Source: an uncultured Ruminococcus sp. (GTDB lineage: Bacteria > Bacillota > Clostridia > Oscillospirales > Acutalibacteraceae). Taken from it: a stretch of 44,260 nt of DNA. The stretch is from contig CACZWQ010000014.1 in assembly GCA_902784855.1 (NCBI GenBank), positions 1 through 44,260 on the forward strand. Direction: 5' to 3'. A program made the position numbers and the translations under genes. Below the pieces are notes generated by a model. That model saw nothing but the letters and a program-made list of their open reading frames with translations, was not told where the DNA came from and did not search any database. Shown piece after piece: positions 23,204-30,741 of this stretch. How positions within the stretch are numbered: the stretch's first letter is position 1; every line of letters begins with the position of its first letter.

Positions 23204-25294
23204 ATGTTGAGGGACTTAAAGCCCACTGACATCATTTGCGGTTACAAAGTCAGACCCGGTTACTACGATATGGAGGGCGCAACGCCCGTGCGCGGCGGCG
23301 TCTGCTTCACGGTCAGCTCCGTGTACGCGACGTCCTGCACGCTGCTGCTGTTTGCCCCGGGCGCGCGGACGCCCTATGTGCGCCTGCCGTTTCCCGACTC
23401 CTACCGGATCGGCAACACCTATTCCATGATCGTGTTCGGTCTGGAAATCGACAAATTCGAATACGCCTATTCTATCGACGGTCCCTACGACCCGAAGAAG
23501 GGCTTGATCTTTGACAAAACAAAATACATCCTCGACCCCTACGCCAAGGCGGTGACGGGTCAGAGCGGCTGGGGCGTTCCCCAGCAGGACCAGTGCGTCT
23601 ATAAGGCGCGCGTGGTATTCAACGACTACGACTGGGGCAACTTCAAGACCACCCCCATCCCCTTGGAGGAGCTGGTCATCTACGAGCTGCATGTCCGCGG
23701 CTTCACGCAGGACGAGAGCTCGGGCGTGGAAAACCGCGGCACCTTTGCGGGCATCCGCGAAAAGATCCCCTACCTCAAGGAGCTGGGCATCAACGCCGTG
23801 GAGCTCATGCCGATCTTCGAGTTCGACGAGATGGGCTCGCACCGCAACTTTGAGGGCGAGCAGCTCTATGACTACTGGGGCTACAACACGGTCTGCTTCT
23901 TCGCGCCGAACACGAGCTACGAATCCGTCGGCGGCCATCAGCACCACCGCGAGGGCACCGAGCTCAAGGAGCTGATCCGCGACCTGAAAACCAACGGCAT
24001 CGAGGTCATCCTCGACGTGGTGTTCAACCACACCGCCGAGGGCAACGAGCTGGGACCCTTCTTCTCGTTCAAGGGCATCGACAACAACATCTACTACATG
24101 CTCACCCCCGACGGCAAGTATTATAATTTCAGCGGCTGCGGCAACGTGCTCAACTGCAACCACCCGATCGTGCGCAACTTTATCAAGGCATGTCTGCGCT
24201 ACTGGGTCACCGAGTACAAGATCGACGGCTTCCGCTTTGACCTCGCCTCCATCCTCGGACGCAACGAGGACGGCACCCCGATGGATCAGCCGCCCCTGCT
24301 CAAAAGCCTCGCGTTCGACCCCATCCTCGGCAACACCAAGCTGATCGCAGAGGCATGGGACGCGGGCGGACTGTATCAGGTCGGCAGCTTCCCGTCGTGG
24401 AACCGCTGGGCGGAATGGAACGGCAAATACCGCGACGATATGCGCCGCTTCCTCAAGGGCGACTCCAATCTGGCTTGGGCGGCGACGCACCGCCTGACCG
24501 GCTCCAAGGATCTCTACGACCCGTCCTACCGCGGCAACTGCGCCAGCGTCAACTTCATCACCTGCCACGACGGCTTCACCCTGTGGGACATGTACTCCTA
24601 CAACGAGAAGCACAACTATAAAAACGGCTGGAACAACACCGACGGCGCCAACGACAACAACAGCTGGAACTGCGGCTTCGAGGGCGAGACCGACGACCCC
24701 GAGATCAATAACCTGCGCCGCCGTCTGGTCAAAAACGCCTTTGCCGTGCTGATGTGCAGCCGCGGCGCGGCGCTGTTCCTCGCGGGCGACGAGTTCTGCA
24801 ACACCCAGTTCGGCAACAACAACGCCTATTGTCAGGACAACATCACCTCGTGGCTGGACTGGTCGCGCAAGGAGCAGTTCAACGACGTTTTTGAGTTCTT
24901 CAAGTACATGATCCGCTTCCGCAAGCGCTTCAAGGTCATCACCAAGAAACGCCGCGAAAGCGACTGTACCCTGCCGCCCGAGAGCCTGCACTCCGCCAAG
25001 CCGTGGCAGACCGATTACCGCCATGACACGCGCTATGTCGGCGTGATGTACGCGGGCGCCTCCAGCATCCCGCTGGTCGACGAGATCGTCTATATCGGCA
25101 TCAACGCTCACTGGGAGAACGCCGATATCGAGCTGCCCGGGCTGCCTCCCGACTACACATGGCACCTCTATATCGACACGGGCAGACCCGCCGATCAGGT
25201 CATCTGCGAGGACGACAACGTCATTCTGCCCAACCGCCGCATCACCATGCAGGGCAGGACCGTCATCATCGCCGTCGCCCACCGGAACGGATAA
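23204..25294 (+). CDS. glgX: Glycogen debranching enzyme / isoamylase-type alpha-1,6-glucosidase
   Basis: A 696-residue GH13 enzyme that hydrolyses alpha-1,6 branches of glycogen or limit dextrins in the cytoplasm (no signal peptide). An N-terminal CBM48-like domain (about 1-140) precedes the catalytic barrel. GH13 motifs are DVVFNHT near residue 268, GFRFDLAS with the nucleophile Asp near 342, AEAWDAGG with the acid/base Glu near 382, and TCHDGFTLWD near 453. The length fits GlgX/TreX. ATG at 23204 follows GGAGGGG; the longer frame from 23126 has no RBS and includes the promoter. It stands alone, with its own promoter and a terminator-like hairpin. Confidence 0.93.
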   Translation: MLRDLKPTDIICGYKVRPGYYDMEGATPVRGGVCFTVSSVYATSCTLLLFAPGARTPYVRLPFPDSYRIGNTYSMIVFGLEIDKFEYAYSIDGPYDPKKGLIFDKTKYILDPYAKAVTGQSGWGVPQQDQCVYKARVVFNDYDWGNFKTTPIPLEELVIYELHVRGFTQDESSGVENRGTFAGIREKIPYLKELGINAVELMPIFEFDEMGSHRNFEGEQLYDYWGYNTVCFFAPNTSYESVGGHQHHREGTELKELIRDLKTNGIEVILDVVFNHTAEGNELGPFFSFKGIDNNIYYMLTPDGKYYNFSGCGNVLNCNHPIVRNFIKACLRYWVTEYKIDGFRFDLASILGRNEDGTPMDQPPLLKSLAFDPILGNTKLIAEAWDAGGLYQVGSFPSWNRWAEWNGKYRDDMRRFLKGDSNLAWAATHRLTGSKDLYDPSYRGNCASVNFITCHDGFTLWDMYSYNEKHNYKNGWNNTDGANDNNSWNCGFEGETDDPEINNLRRRLVKNAFAVLMCSRGAALFLAGDEFCNTQFGNNNAYCQDNITSWLDWSRKEQFNDVFEFFKYMIRFRKRFKVITKKRRESDCTLPPESLHSAKPWQTDYRHDTRYVGVMYAGASSIPLVDEIVYIGINAHWENADIELPGLPPDYTWHLYIDTGRPADQVICEDDNVILPNRRITMQGRTVIIAVAHRNG

Positions 25295-25325
25295 CCCCGC
25301 TTTTCATCGATTTATAACCAAGATC

Positions 25326-25370
25326 AGGCAACAAACTCCGAAATTCGGGGCTTGTTGCCTGTAATTTTGC
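25326..25370 (+). terminator. Hairpin terminator after glgX
   Basis: A long stem (AGGCAACAA at 25326-25334 and TTGTTGCCT at 25352-25360) with an inner CTCCGAA/TTCGGGG extension. The T run after it is weak. From here to 25552 lies AT-rich sequence with one more small hairpin (near 25420-25441) and no clear promoter. Confidence 0.7.
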
Positions 25371-25552
25371 ACAAATAGATTATATTTTTTGCGCATTATA
25401 TACAAAGTTGATTTTTTTGGCAAAAAAGTGTAGCTTTTTGCGAATTTTGTGCTATCATATATTTACGCAGGAGAATTATCAAAGGCGGAATCCTCCTGCC
25501 GAATACCGAGGCGCAATAGATCCCATATTGATTTACTGAGGTGCAGGCGATC

Positions 25553-26179
25553 ATGAGTTGTAATAAAATCATTACCATCACAAGACAGTACGGTTCGGGC
25601 GGTCACGATATCGGCAAGCTGCTTTCGGAGAAGCTCGGCATACGGTTTTATGACAAGGAACTGATCTCCCTTGCCGCAAAGGAAAGCGGGATGAGTCCCG
25701 AGGTATTCGCCAAAGCTGACGAAAAAGCGACCAGCAGCCTTTTGTATACTCTCTCGACGGGCTTGTATACCTATGGCAACGGTTTTTCGGCAATGGGTGA
25801 TCTGCCGATGAACGATCAGCTTTACATTCTGCAGCATAAGATCATTAAGGAAAAAGCGGAAAAAGAAAACTTTGTTGTTGTAGGAAGATGCGCAGACTAC
25901 ATCTTGAAAGAGTATGACAATGTTGTCAGATTGTTTATCTACGCCGATTTAGAAGTGAGAGCGAAGCGTGCCGTCGCACGCCACGACATTGAAACATCAA
26001 GAGCCCGTCAGGCAGTGGCTAAGGCTGACAAGAACCGAGCCAACTACTACAGTTTTTATTCAGGACAAAAATGGGGCGCGCCCGAGAACTATGACTTGTG
26101 CATCAACAGCACCAAGCTCAGTGTGGAACAGGCAGCCGATATGATTATGGATTATCTGAAAATCACCGCGCATTCATAA
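25553..26179 (+). CDS. Cytidylate kinase-like P-loop kinase
   Basis: A 208-residue P-loop protein of the cytidylate-kinase-like family (AAA_26). The nucleotide-binding loop is RQYGSGGHDIGKLL. It continues with IRFYDKEL, VVVGRCADYIL and an Arg-rich lid (DLEVRAKRAVARHDIE). It lacks the complete sequence pattern of true Cmk, so the substrate is uncertain. ATG at 25553 is preferred, with GAGG 11 nt upstream; GTG at 25541 is possible. The next coding feature is a 23-codon ORF 50 bp downstream. Confidence 0.85.
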   Translation: MSCNKIITITRQYGSGGHDIGKLLSEKLGIRFYDKELISLAAKESGMSPEVFAKADEKATSSLLYTLSTGLYTYGNGFSAMGDLPMNDQLYILQHKIIKEKAEKENFVVVGRCADYILKEYDNVVRLFIYADLEVRAKRAVARHDIETSRARQAVAKADKNRANYYSFYSGQKWGAPENYDLCINSTKLSVEQAADMIMDYLKITAHS

Positions 26180-26188
26180 TCCGAGCCT

Positions 26189-26221
26189 CTCCTGAATATA
26201 CTGTTATTATGAATTCAGGAG
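26189..26221 (+). promoter_or_regulatory. Hairpin that masks the ribosome binding site of the 23-codon ORF
   Basis: A perfect 9-bp inverted repeat, CTCCTGAAT (26189-26197) and ATTCAGGAG (26213-26221), with 15 nt between. The right arm contains most of the AGGAGG Shine-Dalgarno of the small ORF at 26230. Folding would hide the ribosome binding site. There is no T run, so it is not a terminator. Confidence 0.55.
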
Positions 26222-26229
26222 GTGTGAAT

Positions 26230-26301
26230 ATGAAATTAGTCATGATGGACTTAGATGACTTCATCTTCGGCAACGAAGAATGGCATCCCAGCGAACGCTG
26301 A
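26230..26301 (+). CDS. 23-residue small ORF with ideal Shine-Dalgarno
   Basis: The ORF begins ATG AAA TTA and encodes 23 residues, starting MKLVMMDLDDFIFG and ending WHPSER before TGA. AGGAGG with 8-nt spacing precedes it, as good as any RBS in the window. The peptide is acidic in the middle and has no signal or membrane segment. It could be a leader peptide, a small protein, or the relic of a longer gene. I do not recognise it. It sits between a hairpin that masks its RBS and a structured, terminator-ended segment. Confidence 0.45.
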   Translation: MKLVMMDLDDFIFGNEEWHPSER

Positions 26302-26464
26302 ATCTGCGACGTTGACCGCTGCCGCAGCAGGCAGCAAGGATTTGAAAATGGGTAACGTCGGATAAACGGCGCGCCGAAAGGCGACGCTATGGAAGCAAGG
26401 GGCTTCCGCGTTTGTTTCGTTGAGATAAGCAAAGGGACATGTGAGCATTCACATGTCCCTTTTT
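26302..26464 (+). ncRNA. Candidate structured RNA (no known family recognised)
   Basis: After the small ORF come four potential helices in 120 nt. One is an outer stem CGACGTT(G)ACC (26307-26317) with GGTAACGTCG (26351-26360). It encloses GCTGCC/GGCAGC (26318-26323, 26330-26335). Then follow a GAAA-tetraloop hairpin CGCC/GGCG (26372-26383) and GGAAGC/GCTTCC (26391-26407). A strong terminator closes the segment. I compared it by eye with common riboswitch signatures (c-di-GMP, glycine, TPP, SAM, THF, ZTP, fluoride) and with SRP and RNase P RNA cores, and saw no match. An RNA role is inferred from structure only. Confidence 0.4.
26431..26464 (+). terminator. Terminator after the structured segment
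   Basis: A 14-bp stem (AAAGGGACATGTGA at 26431-26444, 3' arm 26449-26462) with a GCAT loop and a T run. It could also serve the cytidylate-kinase-like gene if transcription reads through. Confidence 0.88.
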
Positions 26465-26475
26465 GCACCCTCCCG

Positions 26476-26616
26476 CCCGTTGCCACGGGGCGCCGGTGGG
26501 CGCTTTCTCCGCGCAACCAACAGTTGTAAAAAAAGTTCAGGTTTTTTCCCGCGCTCTAACGCGGGCATAACGGTTACCATTCCTACAAACGTCGCACGCG
26601 CGGACTGGCTCCCGCG
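26476..26616. repeat. GC-rich interspersed repeat, copy B
   Basis: The same unit as at 22871-23025. It begins CCCGTTGCCACGGGG, continues with CTTTCTCCGCGCAACC, a central CCCGCG/CGCGGG palindrome, the phrase CATAACGGTTACC and CGCGCGGACTGG. It is directly joined to copy C with a 141-bp period. Confidence 0.75.
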
Positions 26617-26757
26617 CCCGTTGCCACGGTAGGGCAATCCGCGCAACCAACATTTGTGAAAAAGGTAATGTTACTATCCCGCGTCATAACGCGGGCATAA
26701 CGGTTACCGCCTAACTAAACGTTTCACGCGTGGACTGACCCCCGCGGCACGCGGGCG
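26617..26757. repeat. GC-rich interspersed repeat, copy C
   Basis: Tandem neighbour of copy B. It has the left palindrome arm, GCGCAACCAACATTTGTG, a perfect CCCGCGT/ACGCGGG stem (near 26678-26695), CATAACGGTTACCGCC and a right palindrome CCCGCG/CGCGGG. It ends 5 bp before the stop codon of the M23 gene. Confidence 0.75.
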
Positions 26758-26761
26758 CGGA

Positions 26762-27517
26762 TTAGTTGTTGTTGTCTACGAAGCTTAGGGGGTCGGCATA
26801 GCTGTTGTTGACCCTGACCGTAACGTGGATATGGGTCGGATCGCTCGCCTCGGACGGAACGACGCCGATGGTGCCCAGCTTGTCGCCGCGCTCCACCGTA
26901 TCTCCCTGCCTGACCGCGATACTGCCCATGCCGCTGTAGCTGTGGACGACGTTGTTGACGGCGATCTCGACGGTCTTGCCGAGCATCTTGTCATCGTAGA
27001 TCTTCGTGACCTCGCCGTTGAGCATGGCGAACACCTCGTCACCTAACTTGCCGTCAAAATCCGTGCCCGTGTGCGGCTTCCACGTGTTGAGCGTCTTGTT
27101 GTAGACGCTGTCGCGGCTGTAGGCGCGCAGCACATGCCCCGACTTGGTCGGCAGACTCAGGCTGACGTCCGCGGCGAGCATGGTCTCCAGCGCGTCGGCT
27201 CGTCCCTGCGTCGCAGGCTGTGAGACAGTCGTCGGCTCGGGCTCGGGTGAGGTGGTCTCAACAGGCGGCTCTGTCGCCGGCGCTTCGGTAAAGCTCTCCC
27301 CCAACGTCGGCATGGGAGAAGTCGCGCGCGTCGGCGGCTCGATCACCGTCACGCCCGTCGCCACGTTCGAGACAGGCGCCGCGTTCTTCACGTCGCTCAC
27401 CGAGCTGTATGTTGAGTACACCGCCATACAAATCGCGATCAGACAGATGGTCAGCGCCGTGTAGAAGCCGATACGCTCACGGCGGCTTTTTTGGTTGTTA
27501 TTGTAATATCTGCTCAT
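26762..27517 (-). CDS. Membrane-anchored M23 peptidase, SpoIIQ-like
   Basis: A 251-residue protein with a short basic cytoplasmic N terminus (NNNQKSRRERIG), one transmembrane helix (about residues 17-38), a Pro/Thr/Glu-rich spacer (about 60-110) and a LytM/M23 domain. The zinc ligands are present in HTGTDFDG and THIHVTV, so it is potentially an active endopeptidase. Anchor, length and the N-terminal ERIGFYTALTICL pattern resemble SpoIIQ, the forespore protein of the engulfment complex. Clostridial versions keep the metal site. GGAGG precedes the ATG. Assignment to sporulation rests on this resemblance. Confidence 0.75.
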   Translation of the reverse strand: MSRYYNNNQKSRRERIGFYTALTICLIAICMAVYSTYSSVSDVKNAAPVSNVATGVTVIEPPTRATSPMPTLGESFTEAPATEPPVETTSPEPEPTTVSQPATQGRADALETMLAADVSLSLPTKSGHVLRAYSRDSVYNKTLNTWKPHTGTDFDGKLGDEVFAMLNGEVTKIYDDKMLGKTVEIAVNNVVHSYSGMGSIAVRQGDTVERGDKLGTIGVVPSEASDPTHIHVTVRVNNSYADPLSFVDNNN

Positions 27518-27536
27518 AAAAAATTACCTCCAACCC

Positions 27537-27565
27537 TAGTATGAACCGATCGGAGGCGATTATAC
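27537..27565 (-). promoter_or_regulatory. Possible forespore-type promoter for the M23 gene
   Basis: On the minus strand GTATA (27565-27561) and CATACTA (27543-27537) are 17 bp apart. They resemble sigma-G elements (GHATR, CATNHTA). The predicted start of transcription would fall inside the ribosome binding site, which argues against it. The alternative is a lone TATAAT at 27564-27559 without a -35. Confidence 0.25.
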
Positions 27566-27607
27566 TGTTAACTTTTCTTTTTCCCTCATCCGCGCATTTT
27601 TGCACAG

Positions 27608-27634
27608 AAAAAAAGCACCGCAAAAAGCGGTGCT
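27608..27634 (-). terminator. Terminator of the rpsF-ssb-rpsR operon
   Basis: On the minus strand an 8-bp stem AGCACCGC/GCGGTGCT with a 5-nt loop is followed by a run of seven T, 18 nt after the rpsR stop. Confidence 0.92.
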
Positions 27635-27652
27635 CGAATGCTTGATCACAAA

Positions 27653-27892
27653 TCAGTCAGCGGTATAGGGAAGCAGCGCCAGAGAACGTGCGCGCTTGAT
27701 CGCTGTGGTGAGGTCACGCTGATGTCTTGCACAGGTGCCGGTCACACGGCGGGGCAAAATCTTGCCTCTCTCGGACATGTAACGGCGAAGACGGGCGATA
27801 TCCTTGTAGTCAATGTGCTCAACCTTATCAACGCAGAAGCCGCAAACCTTCTTGCGGGACTTTCTGCCGCGGTTGTTGGGTCTTTCAGCCAT
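27653..27892 (-). CDS. rpsR: 30S ribosomal protein S18
   Basis: A 79-residue S18 of the small-subunit platform, which pairs with S6. The family core [33 protein letters not shown] is plain. It keeps a full set of cysteine/histidine ligands (CGFC near residues 17-20 and CARH near 54-57), the zinc-binding form of S18. It is last in the operon after ssb, and GGAG precedes the ATG. Confidence 0.98.
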   Translation of the reverse strand: MAERPNNRGRKSRKKVCGFCVDKVEHIDYKDIARLRRYMSERGKILPRRVTGTCARHQRDLTTAIKRARSLALLPYTAD

Positions 27893-27939
27893 TGTCGGTT
27901 CTCCTTTCGGTGAGATTATTTCAAGTCATGATTCTTTCA

Positions 27940-28470
27940 TTAAAACGGCAGATCGTCGTCAAGAGGGACGTCCCGGAAATCCGCGTTGGAGCCGCTCTGG
28001 TAAGAGGGCTGTGCCGCAGGCTGCGGCGCCTGATAGGCAGGCTGTGCGGGCGCAGCGTAATTCTGGCTGCCGTAGCCGCCCTGATTGCCGTAGCCCTGAT
28101 TGCCGTAGCTCTGGTTACCGTAGTTCTGGTTGCCGCCGTAGTTGCTGTCGCGGCGTTCACCGGTAAACGATACGTTATCGGCAACGACCTCGACCACATA
28201 GCGGTTGGTGCCGTCCTTCGCCTGATAGGTTCTGGTCTGCAACTGACCCTCCAAGGCGATCATCGCGCCCTTGCCGAAGAAGCGGCAGACAAATTCCGCC
28301 GTCGACCTCCAGCACACGATATCGATGAAATCAGCCTTGCGCTCCTCGCCCTGCTTGACATAGCTGCGGTCAACGGCGATGCGGAAGCTTGTTACGCTGA
28401 TTCCCGACGCGGTCGTTTTCAATTCCGGGTCAGACACCAGTCTGCCCATTAATACTACTCTGTTCAACAT
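27940..28470 (-). CDS. ssb: Single-stranded DNA-binding protein
   Basis: A 176-residue SSB that coats single-stranded DNA in replication and repair. The OB fold fills residues 1-110 (LNRVVLMGRLVSDPELK, DFIDIVCWRSTAEF, YVVEVVADNVSF). A low-complexity linker of Asn/Gly/Tyr/Gln repeats follows (NYGNQSYGNQGYGNQGG), and the acidic interaction tip DVPLDDDLPF ends the protein. The place between rpsF and rpsR is the conserved Firmicute order. Confidence 0.98.
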   Translation of the reverse strand: MLNRVVLMGRLVSDPELKTTASGISVTSFRIAVDRSYVKQGEERKADFIDIVCWRSTAEFVCRFFGKGAMIALEGQLQTRTYQAKDGTNRYVVEVVADNVSFTGERRDSNYGGNQNYGNQSYGNQGYGNQGGYGSQNYAAPAQPAYQAPQPAAQPSYQSGSNADFRDVPLDDDLPF

Positions 28471-28515
28471 TATACTGTCATCCTTTCATGTTCGGGCTTT
28501 CGCCCTACCGTACGC

Positions 28516-28812
28516 TTATTCGTCTTCTTTCTTGATAATCATGGAACGCATTACATCTTCATTGATTCTGAACTTACGGTCAAGCTCCGCAGGGAACTCG
28601 GCGGTGGACTCAAACTCAAAGAGAACATAATAGCCTTCGCTTTCCTTGTTGATCAGGTAAGCAAGCTTTCTCTTGCCCCACTCGTCAACATTCTTCAAAG
28701 TGGCATGCTGCTCGATGAGGGTCTTGAATCTCTCCACGACGGACTGGACTGCCTCCTCGCCCTTCTTCAGGGAGACGATCATGACGGTCTCGTAGTTTGC
28801 TGTTACTGCCAT
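28516..28812 (-). CDS. rpsF: 30S ribosomal protein S6
   Basis: A 98-residue S6. The family pattern is clear: YETVMIVSLKKGEEAVQSVVERF, the central VDEWGKRKLAYLINKESEGYYVLFEF and the C-terminal FRINEDVMRSMIIKKEDE. ATG at 28812 is chosen because AAGGAGGTG lies 7 nt upstream; the frame extends further up without an RBS. It is the first gene of the operon. Confidence 0.97.
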   Translation of the reverse strand: MAVTANYETVMIVSLKKGEEAVQSVVERFKTLIEQHATLKNVDEWGKRKLAYLINKESEGYYVLFEFESTAEFPAELDRKFRINEDVMRSMIIKKEDE

Positions 28813-28840
28813 TTCTTTGCACCTCCTTCTGGACATAATG

Positions 28841-28885
28841 GCGGATCGCTCCGCAAGGATAAGCCGCGCCTGAACATAGCGCGAC
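28841..28885 (-). promoter_or_regulatory. Two hairpins in the rpsF leader (possible S6:S18 autoregulation)
   Basis: On the minus strand the leader can form a 7-bp stem GTCGCGC/GCGCGGC (28885-28863, one G-U pair) and a 5-bp stem GCGGA/TCCGC with a GCGA loop (28854-28841), both upstream of the RBS. Many rpsF leaders bind the S6:S18 dimer. Whether this one carries that site cannot be decided by eye. Confidence 0.4.
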
Positions 28886-28891
28886 TCTTAT

Positions 28892-28919
28892 ATTATAACA
28901 TGAAATCCCGGTTTGTCAA
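28892..28919 (-). promoter_or_regulatory. Promoter of rpsF-ssb-rpsR
   Basis: On the minus strand a consensus TTGACA (28919-28914), a 16-bp spacer and TATAAT (28897-28892) with an extended TGT before the -10. This is a very strong sigma-A promoter, as expected for ribosomal protein genes. Confidence 0.88.
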
Positions 28920-29012
28920 GACTTAATTCCATGTTGCGGACAAGCTTTGACCGAAAGGACAAAATCACCCAAAAATCCCCTGCCGCGGCGACAGAATTGG
29001 GGCATTAACAGA

Positions 29013-29040
29013 TTGACAAATCCCGCAAATCATATATAAT
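29013..29040 (+). promoter_or_regulatory. Promoter of the polysaccharide export operon
   Basis: TTGACA (29013-29018), a 16-bp spacer and TATAAT (29035-29040). It is about 60 bp upstream of the permease gene and diverges from the rpsF promoter. Confidence 0.85.
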
Positions 29041-29100
29041 TGTATATAGCAACGGTGCGGTTTTTCTGCGCCTATCCCTCTCAAAAAGGATGTGACTTCT

Positions 29101-29946
29101 TTGTTCACTTCAATATTCAAGGAACACAGGGGCTTCGGCAAGCAAATTTTTCTTTTAGCAAAAAATGAGCTGATCAAGACCTACAAAGGCGCCGTCATCG
29201 GTCCGCTGTGGGCGGCGGTCAAGCCCGCATTCACGGTATTTGTCTACTGGTTCGCCTTCTCGGTCGGCATCAAGGCGCTCAAGCAGGTGAACGTCCACCT
29301 CAACGGCTTGGAGCACGCCGCCTTTTCGTTTGATTTCTTCACCTTTATGTTTGTCGGCATCATCCCCTGGTTCTTCATCCAGGACAGCATCGTGCAGGGC
29401 GCCAAGACCCTGCGCACCAACCGCCAGTTCATCACCAAGGTGAAGTTCCCCGTCTCCACCATCCTCACCTACACGGGGCTGTCGCGGCTGTTTGTCCACC
29501 TGTTTTTGTGCGTCATCCTCTACGGCTATATCATCTTCTACCGCGTGTCAAACGGCAATCCCCCGTTTGACTGGTATGATTTGCAATTCTTCTTCTATTG
29601 CCCGCTGCTGTTCTTCTTCTTCCTCGCCCTGTCGTGGTCTACCGCGCCGATGTCGGCATTCTCCAAGGATTTTGAGAGCCTGATCGTCTCGGTAATGAGC
29701 GGCGTGTTCTGGCTGTCGGGCATCATGTACGATTCCTACAGCTTCACGGGCCCCCTCAAATGGGCGATGCTGCTCAACCCCATCAACTTCTTCGCCAACG
29801 GCTACCGCAACACCTTCCTGTATCACCGCGGCTTCTGGGTCTATAAGACCGAGCTGATCATCTTTGCCGCGGAGCTGATCGGCGTGACGCTGCTGGGCAT
29901 TTTCAACTACAACCGTCTCCGGAAAAAGCTTCCCGATGTGCTGTAA
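29101..29946 (+). CDS. ABC-2 permease for teichoic acid or polysaccharide export (TagG/Wzm type)
   Basis: A 281-residue membrane protein with six hydrophobic segments. The N-terminal amphipathic stretch (LAKNELIKTYKGAVIGPLWAAVKPAF) is typical of the TagG/RfbA/Wzm family that moves lipid-linked wall polymers outward. Other family traits are VGIIPWFFIQDSI, NRQFITKVKFPVSTI and the C-terminal LLNPINFFANGYRNTFLYH. TTG at 29101 is preferred, with AAGGA 11 nt upstream; GTG at 29092 is in frame but too close to the RBS. Its ATPase is encoded next. Confidence 0.9.
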   Translation: MFTSIFKEHRGFGKQIFLLAKNELIKTYKGAVIGPLWAAVKPAFTVFVYWFAFSVGIKALKQVNVHLNGLEHAAFSFDFFTFMFVGIIPWFFIQDSIVQGAKTLRTNRQFITKVKFPVSTILTYTGLSRLFVHLFLCVILYGYIIFYRVSNGNPPFDWYDLQFFFYCPLLFFFFLALSWSTAPMSAFSKDFESLIVSVMSGVFWLSGIMYDSYSFTGPLKWAMLLNPINFFANGYRNTFLYHRGFWVYKTELIIFAAELIGVTLLGIFNYNRLRKKLPDVL

Positions 29947-29957
29947 GGAGGTGCGTC

Positions 29958-30701
29958 ATGGCAGAACCGATCATTACCTTTCAAAACGTCAGCAAAACCT
30001 ATATCCTCTATAAAAACGACCAAGCGCGCTTTAAGGCGCTGTTCTTCAAGCCCCGCAACCCCAAGACCAACAAGGCGCTCAACAACGTCAGCTTCTCGAT
30101 CGACCGCGGCGAATCCGTCGGCATCGTCGGCGACAACGGCGCGGGCAAATCGACCCTGCTGAAAATGATCACGGGCGTCGCCTTCCCCGACGAGGGCGAG
30201 ATCACGGTCAACGGCAAGGTGGCGGCGCTGCTCGAGCTGACGGCGGGCTTCTCGCTGGAGATGACGGGCAGAGAGAACATCTATCTCAAGGGCTATATCC
30301 TCGGCTTGGAGGATGAATACATCAAGGAGATCGAGGAGAACATCATCTCGTTTGCCGAGCTGGGCGACTATATCGACCAACCCGTGCGCACCTATTCCAG
30401 CGGTATGAAAATGCGCCTCGGCTTCGCCATCAACGTCAACATCGAGCCGGACGTGCTGGTCGTCGACGAAGCGCTGGCTGTCGGCGACGCAAGCTTCAAG
30501 CGCAAGTGCAAGGACAAGATCAAGGACATCATCGCCGCGGGCACCACGGTGCTGTATGTCAGCCACAATGCCGATTCCGTCAAGGAGATCTGCCCACGCG
30601 CGATCTATCTGCGCAAGGGAAGCGTCATCTATGACGGCGACACCGCCGACACCCTGAAGGTCTATCACGACTATAAGGAAGCGCAGAAAAAGAAAAAATA
30701 A
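29958..30701 (+). CDS. ABC ATPase for teichoic acid or polysaccharide export (TagH/Wzt type)
   Basis: A 247-residue ATPase that pairs with the preceding permease (11-bp gap, GGAGG RBS). The subfamily signs are YKNDQARFKALFF before the core, Walker A GDNGAGKST, signature YSSGMKMRL and Walker B VLVVDEALAVGD. The protein ends soon after the ATPase domain (HDYKEAQKKKK), so it lacks the C-terminal glycan-binding domain of Wzt O-antigen exporters. It is closer to teichoic-acid exporters in that respect. Confidence 0.92.
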   Translation: MAEPIITFQNVSKTYILYKNDQARFKALFFKPRNPKTNKALNNVSFSIDRGESVGIVGDNGAGKSTLLKMITGVAFPDEGEITVNGKVAALLELTAGFSLEMTGRENIYLKGYILGLEDEYIKEIEENIISFAELGDYIDQPVRTYSSGMKMRLGFAINVNIEPDVLVVDEALAVGDASFKRKCKDKIKDIIAAGTTVLYVSHNADSVKEICPRAIYLRKGSVIYDGDTADTLKVYHDYKEAQKKKK

Positions 30702-30705
30702 GCCA

Positions 30706-30740
30706 CACTAACCACCGGCCACTAACCACTAATCACTGAA
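30706..30740. repeat. Heptanucleotide tandem repeat (5 units) before the LicD gene
   Basis: Five 7-bp units with consensus CACTAAC (variants CACCGGC, CACTAAT, CACTGAA) fill the gap between the ATPase gene and the ATG of the next gene. They stand where a ribosome binding site would be expected. Confidence 0.75.
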
Positions 30741-30741
30741 C

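Noticed and set aside
23216-25282. Long minus-strand frame of 688 codons opposite glgX
   Set aside because: Shadow of the GH13 gene produced by high-GC codon usage. The plus strand has the promoter, RBS and catalytic motifs.
26302-26430. Known riboswitch (c-di-GMP, glycine, TPP, SAM, ZTP, fluoride), SRP RNA or RNase P RNA
   Set aside because: None of the conserved core strings of these RNAs is present; only generic hairpins are visible.
26163-26516. Minus-strand frame of 117 codons across the RNA candidate
   Set aside because: No RBS, no family pattern, and it crosses a strong terminator hairpin. It is an open frame by chance.
22871-26757. CRISPR array
   Set aside because: The repeats are about 141 bp, not 24-40 bp; two are tandem and one is distant, with no regular spacers and no cas genes.
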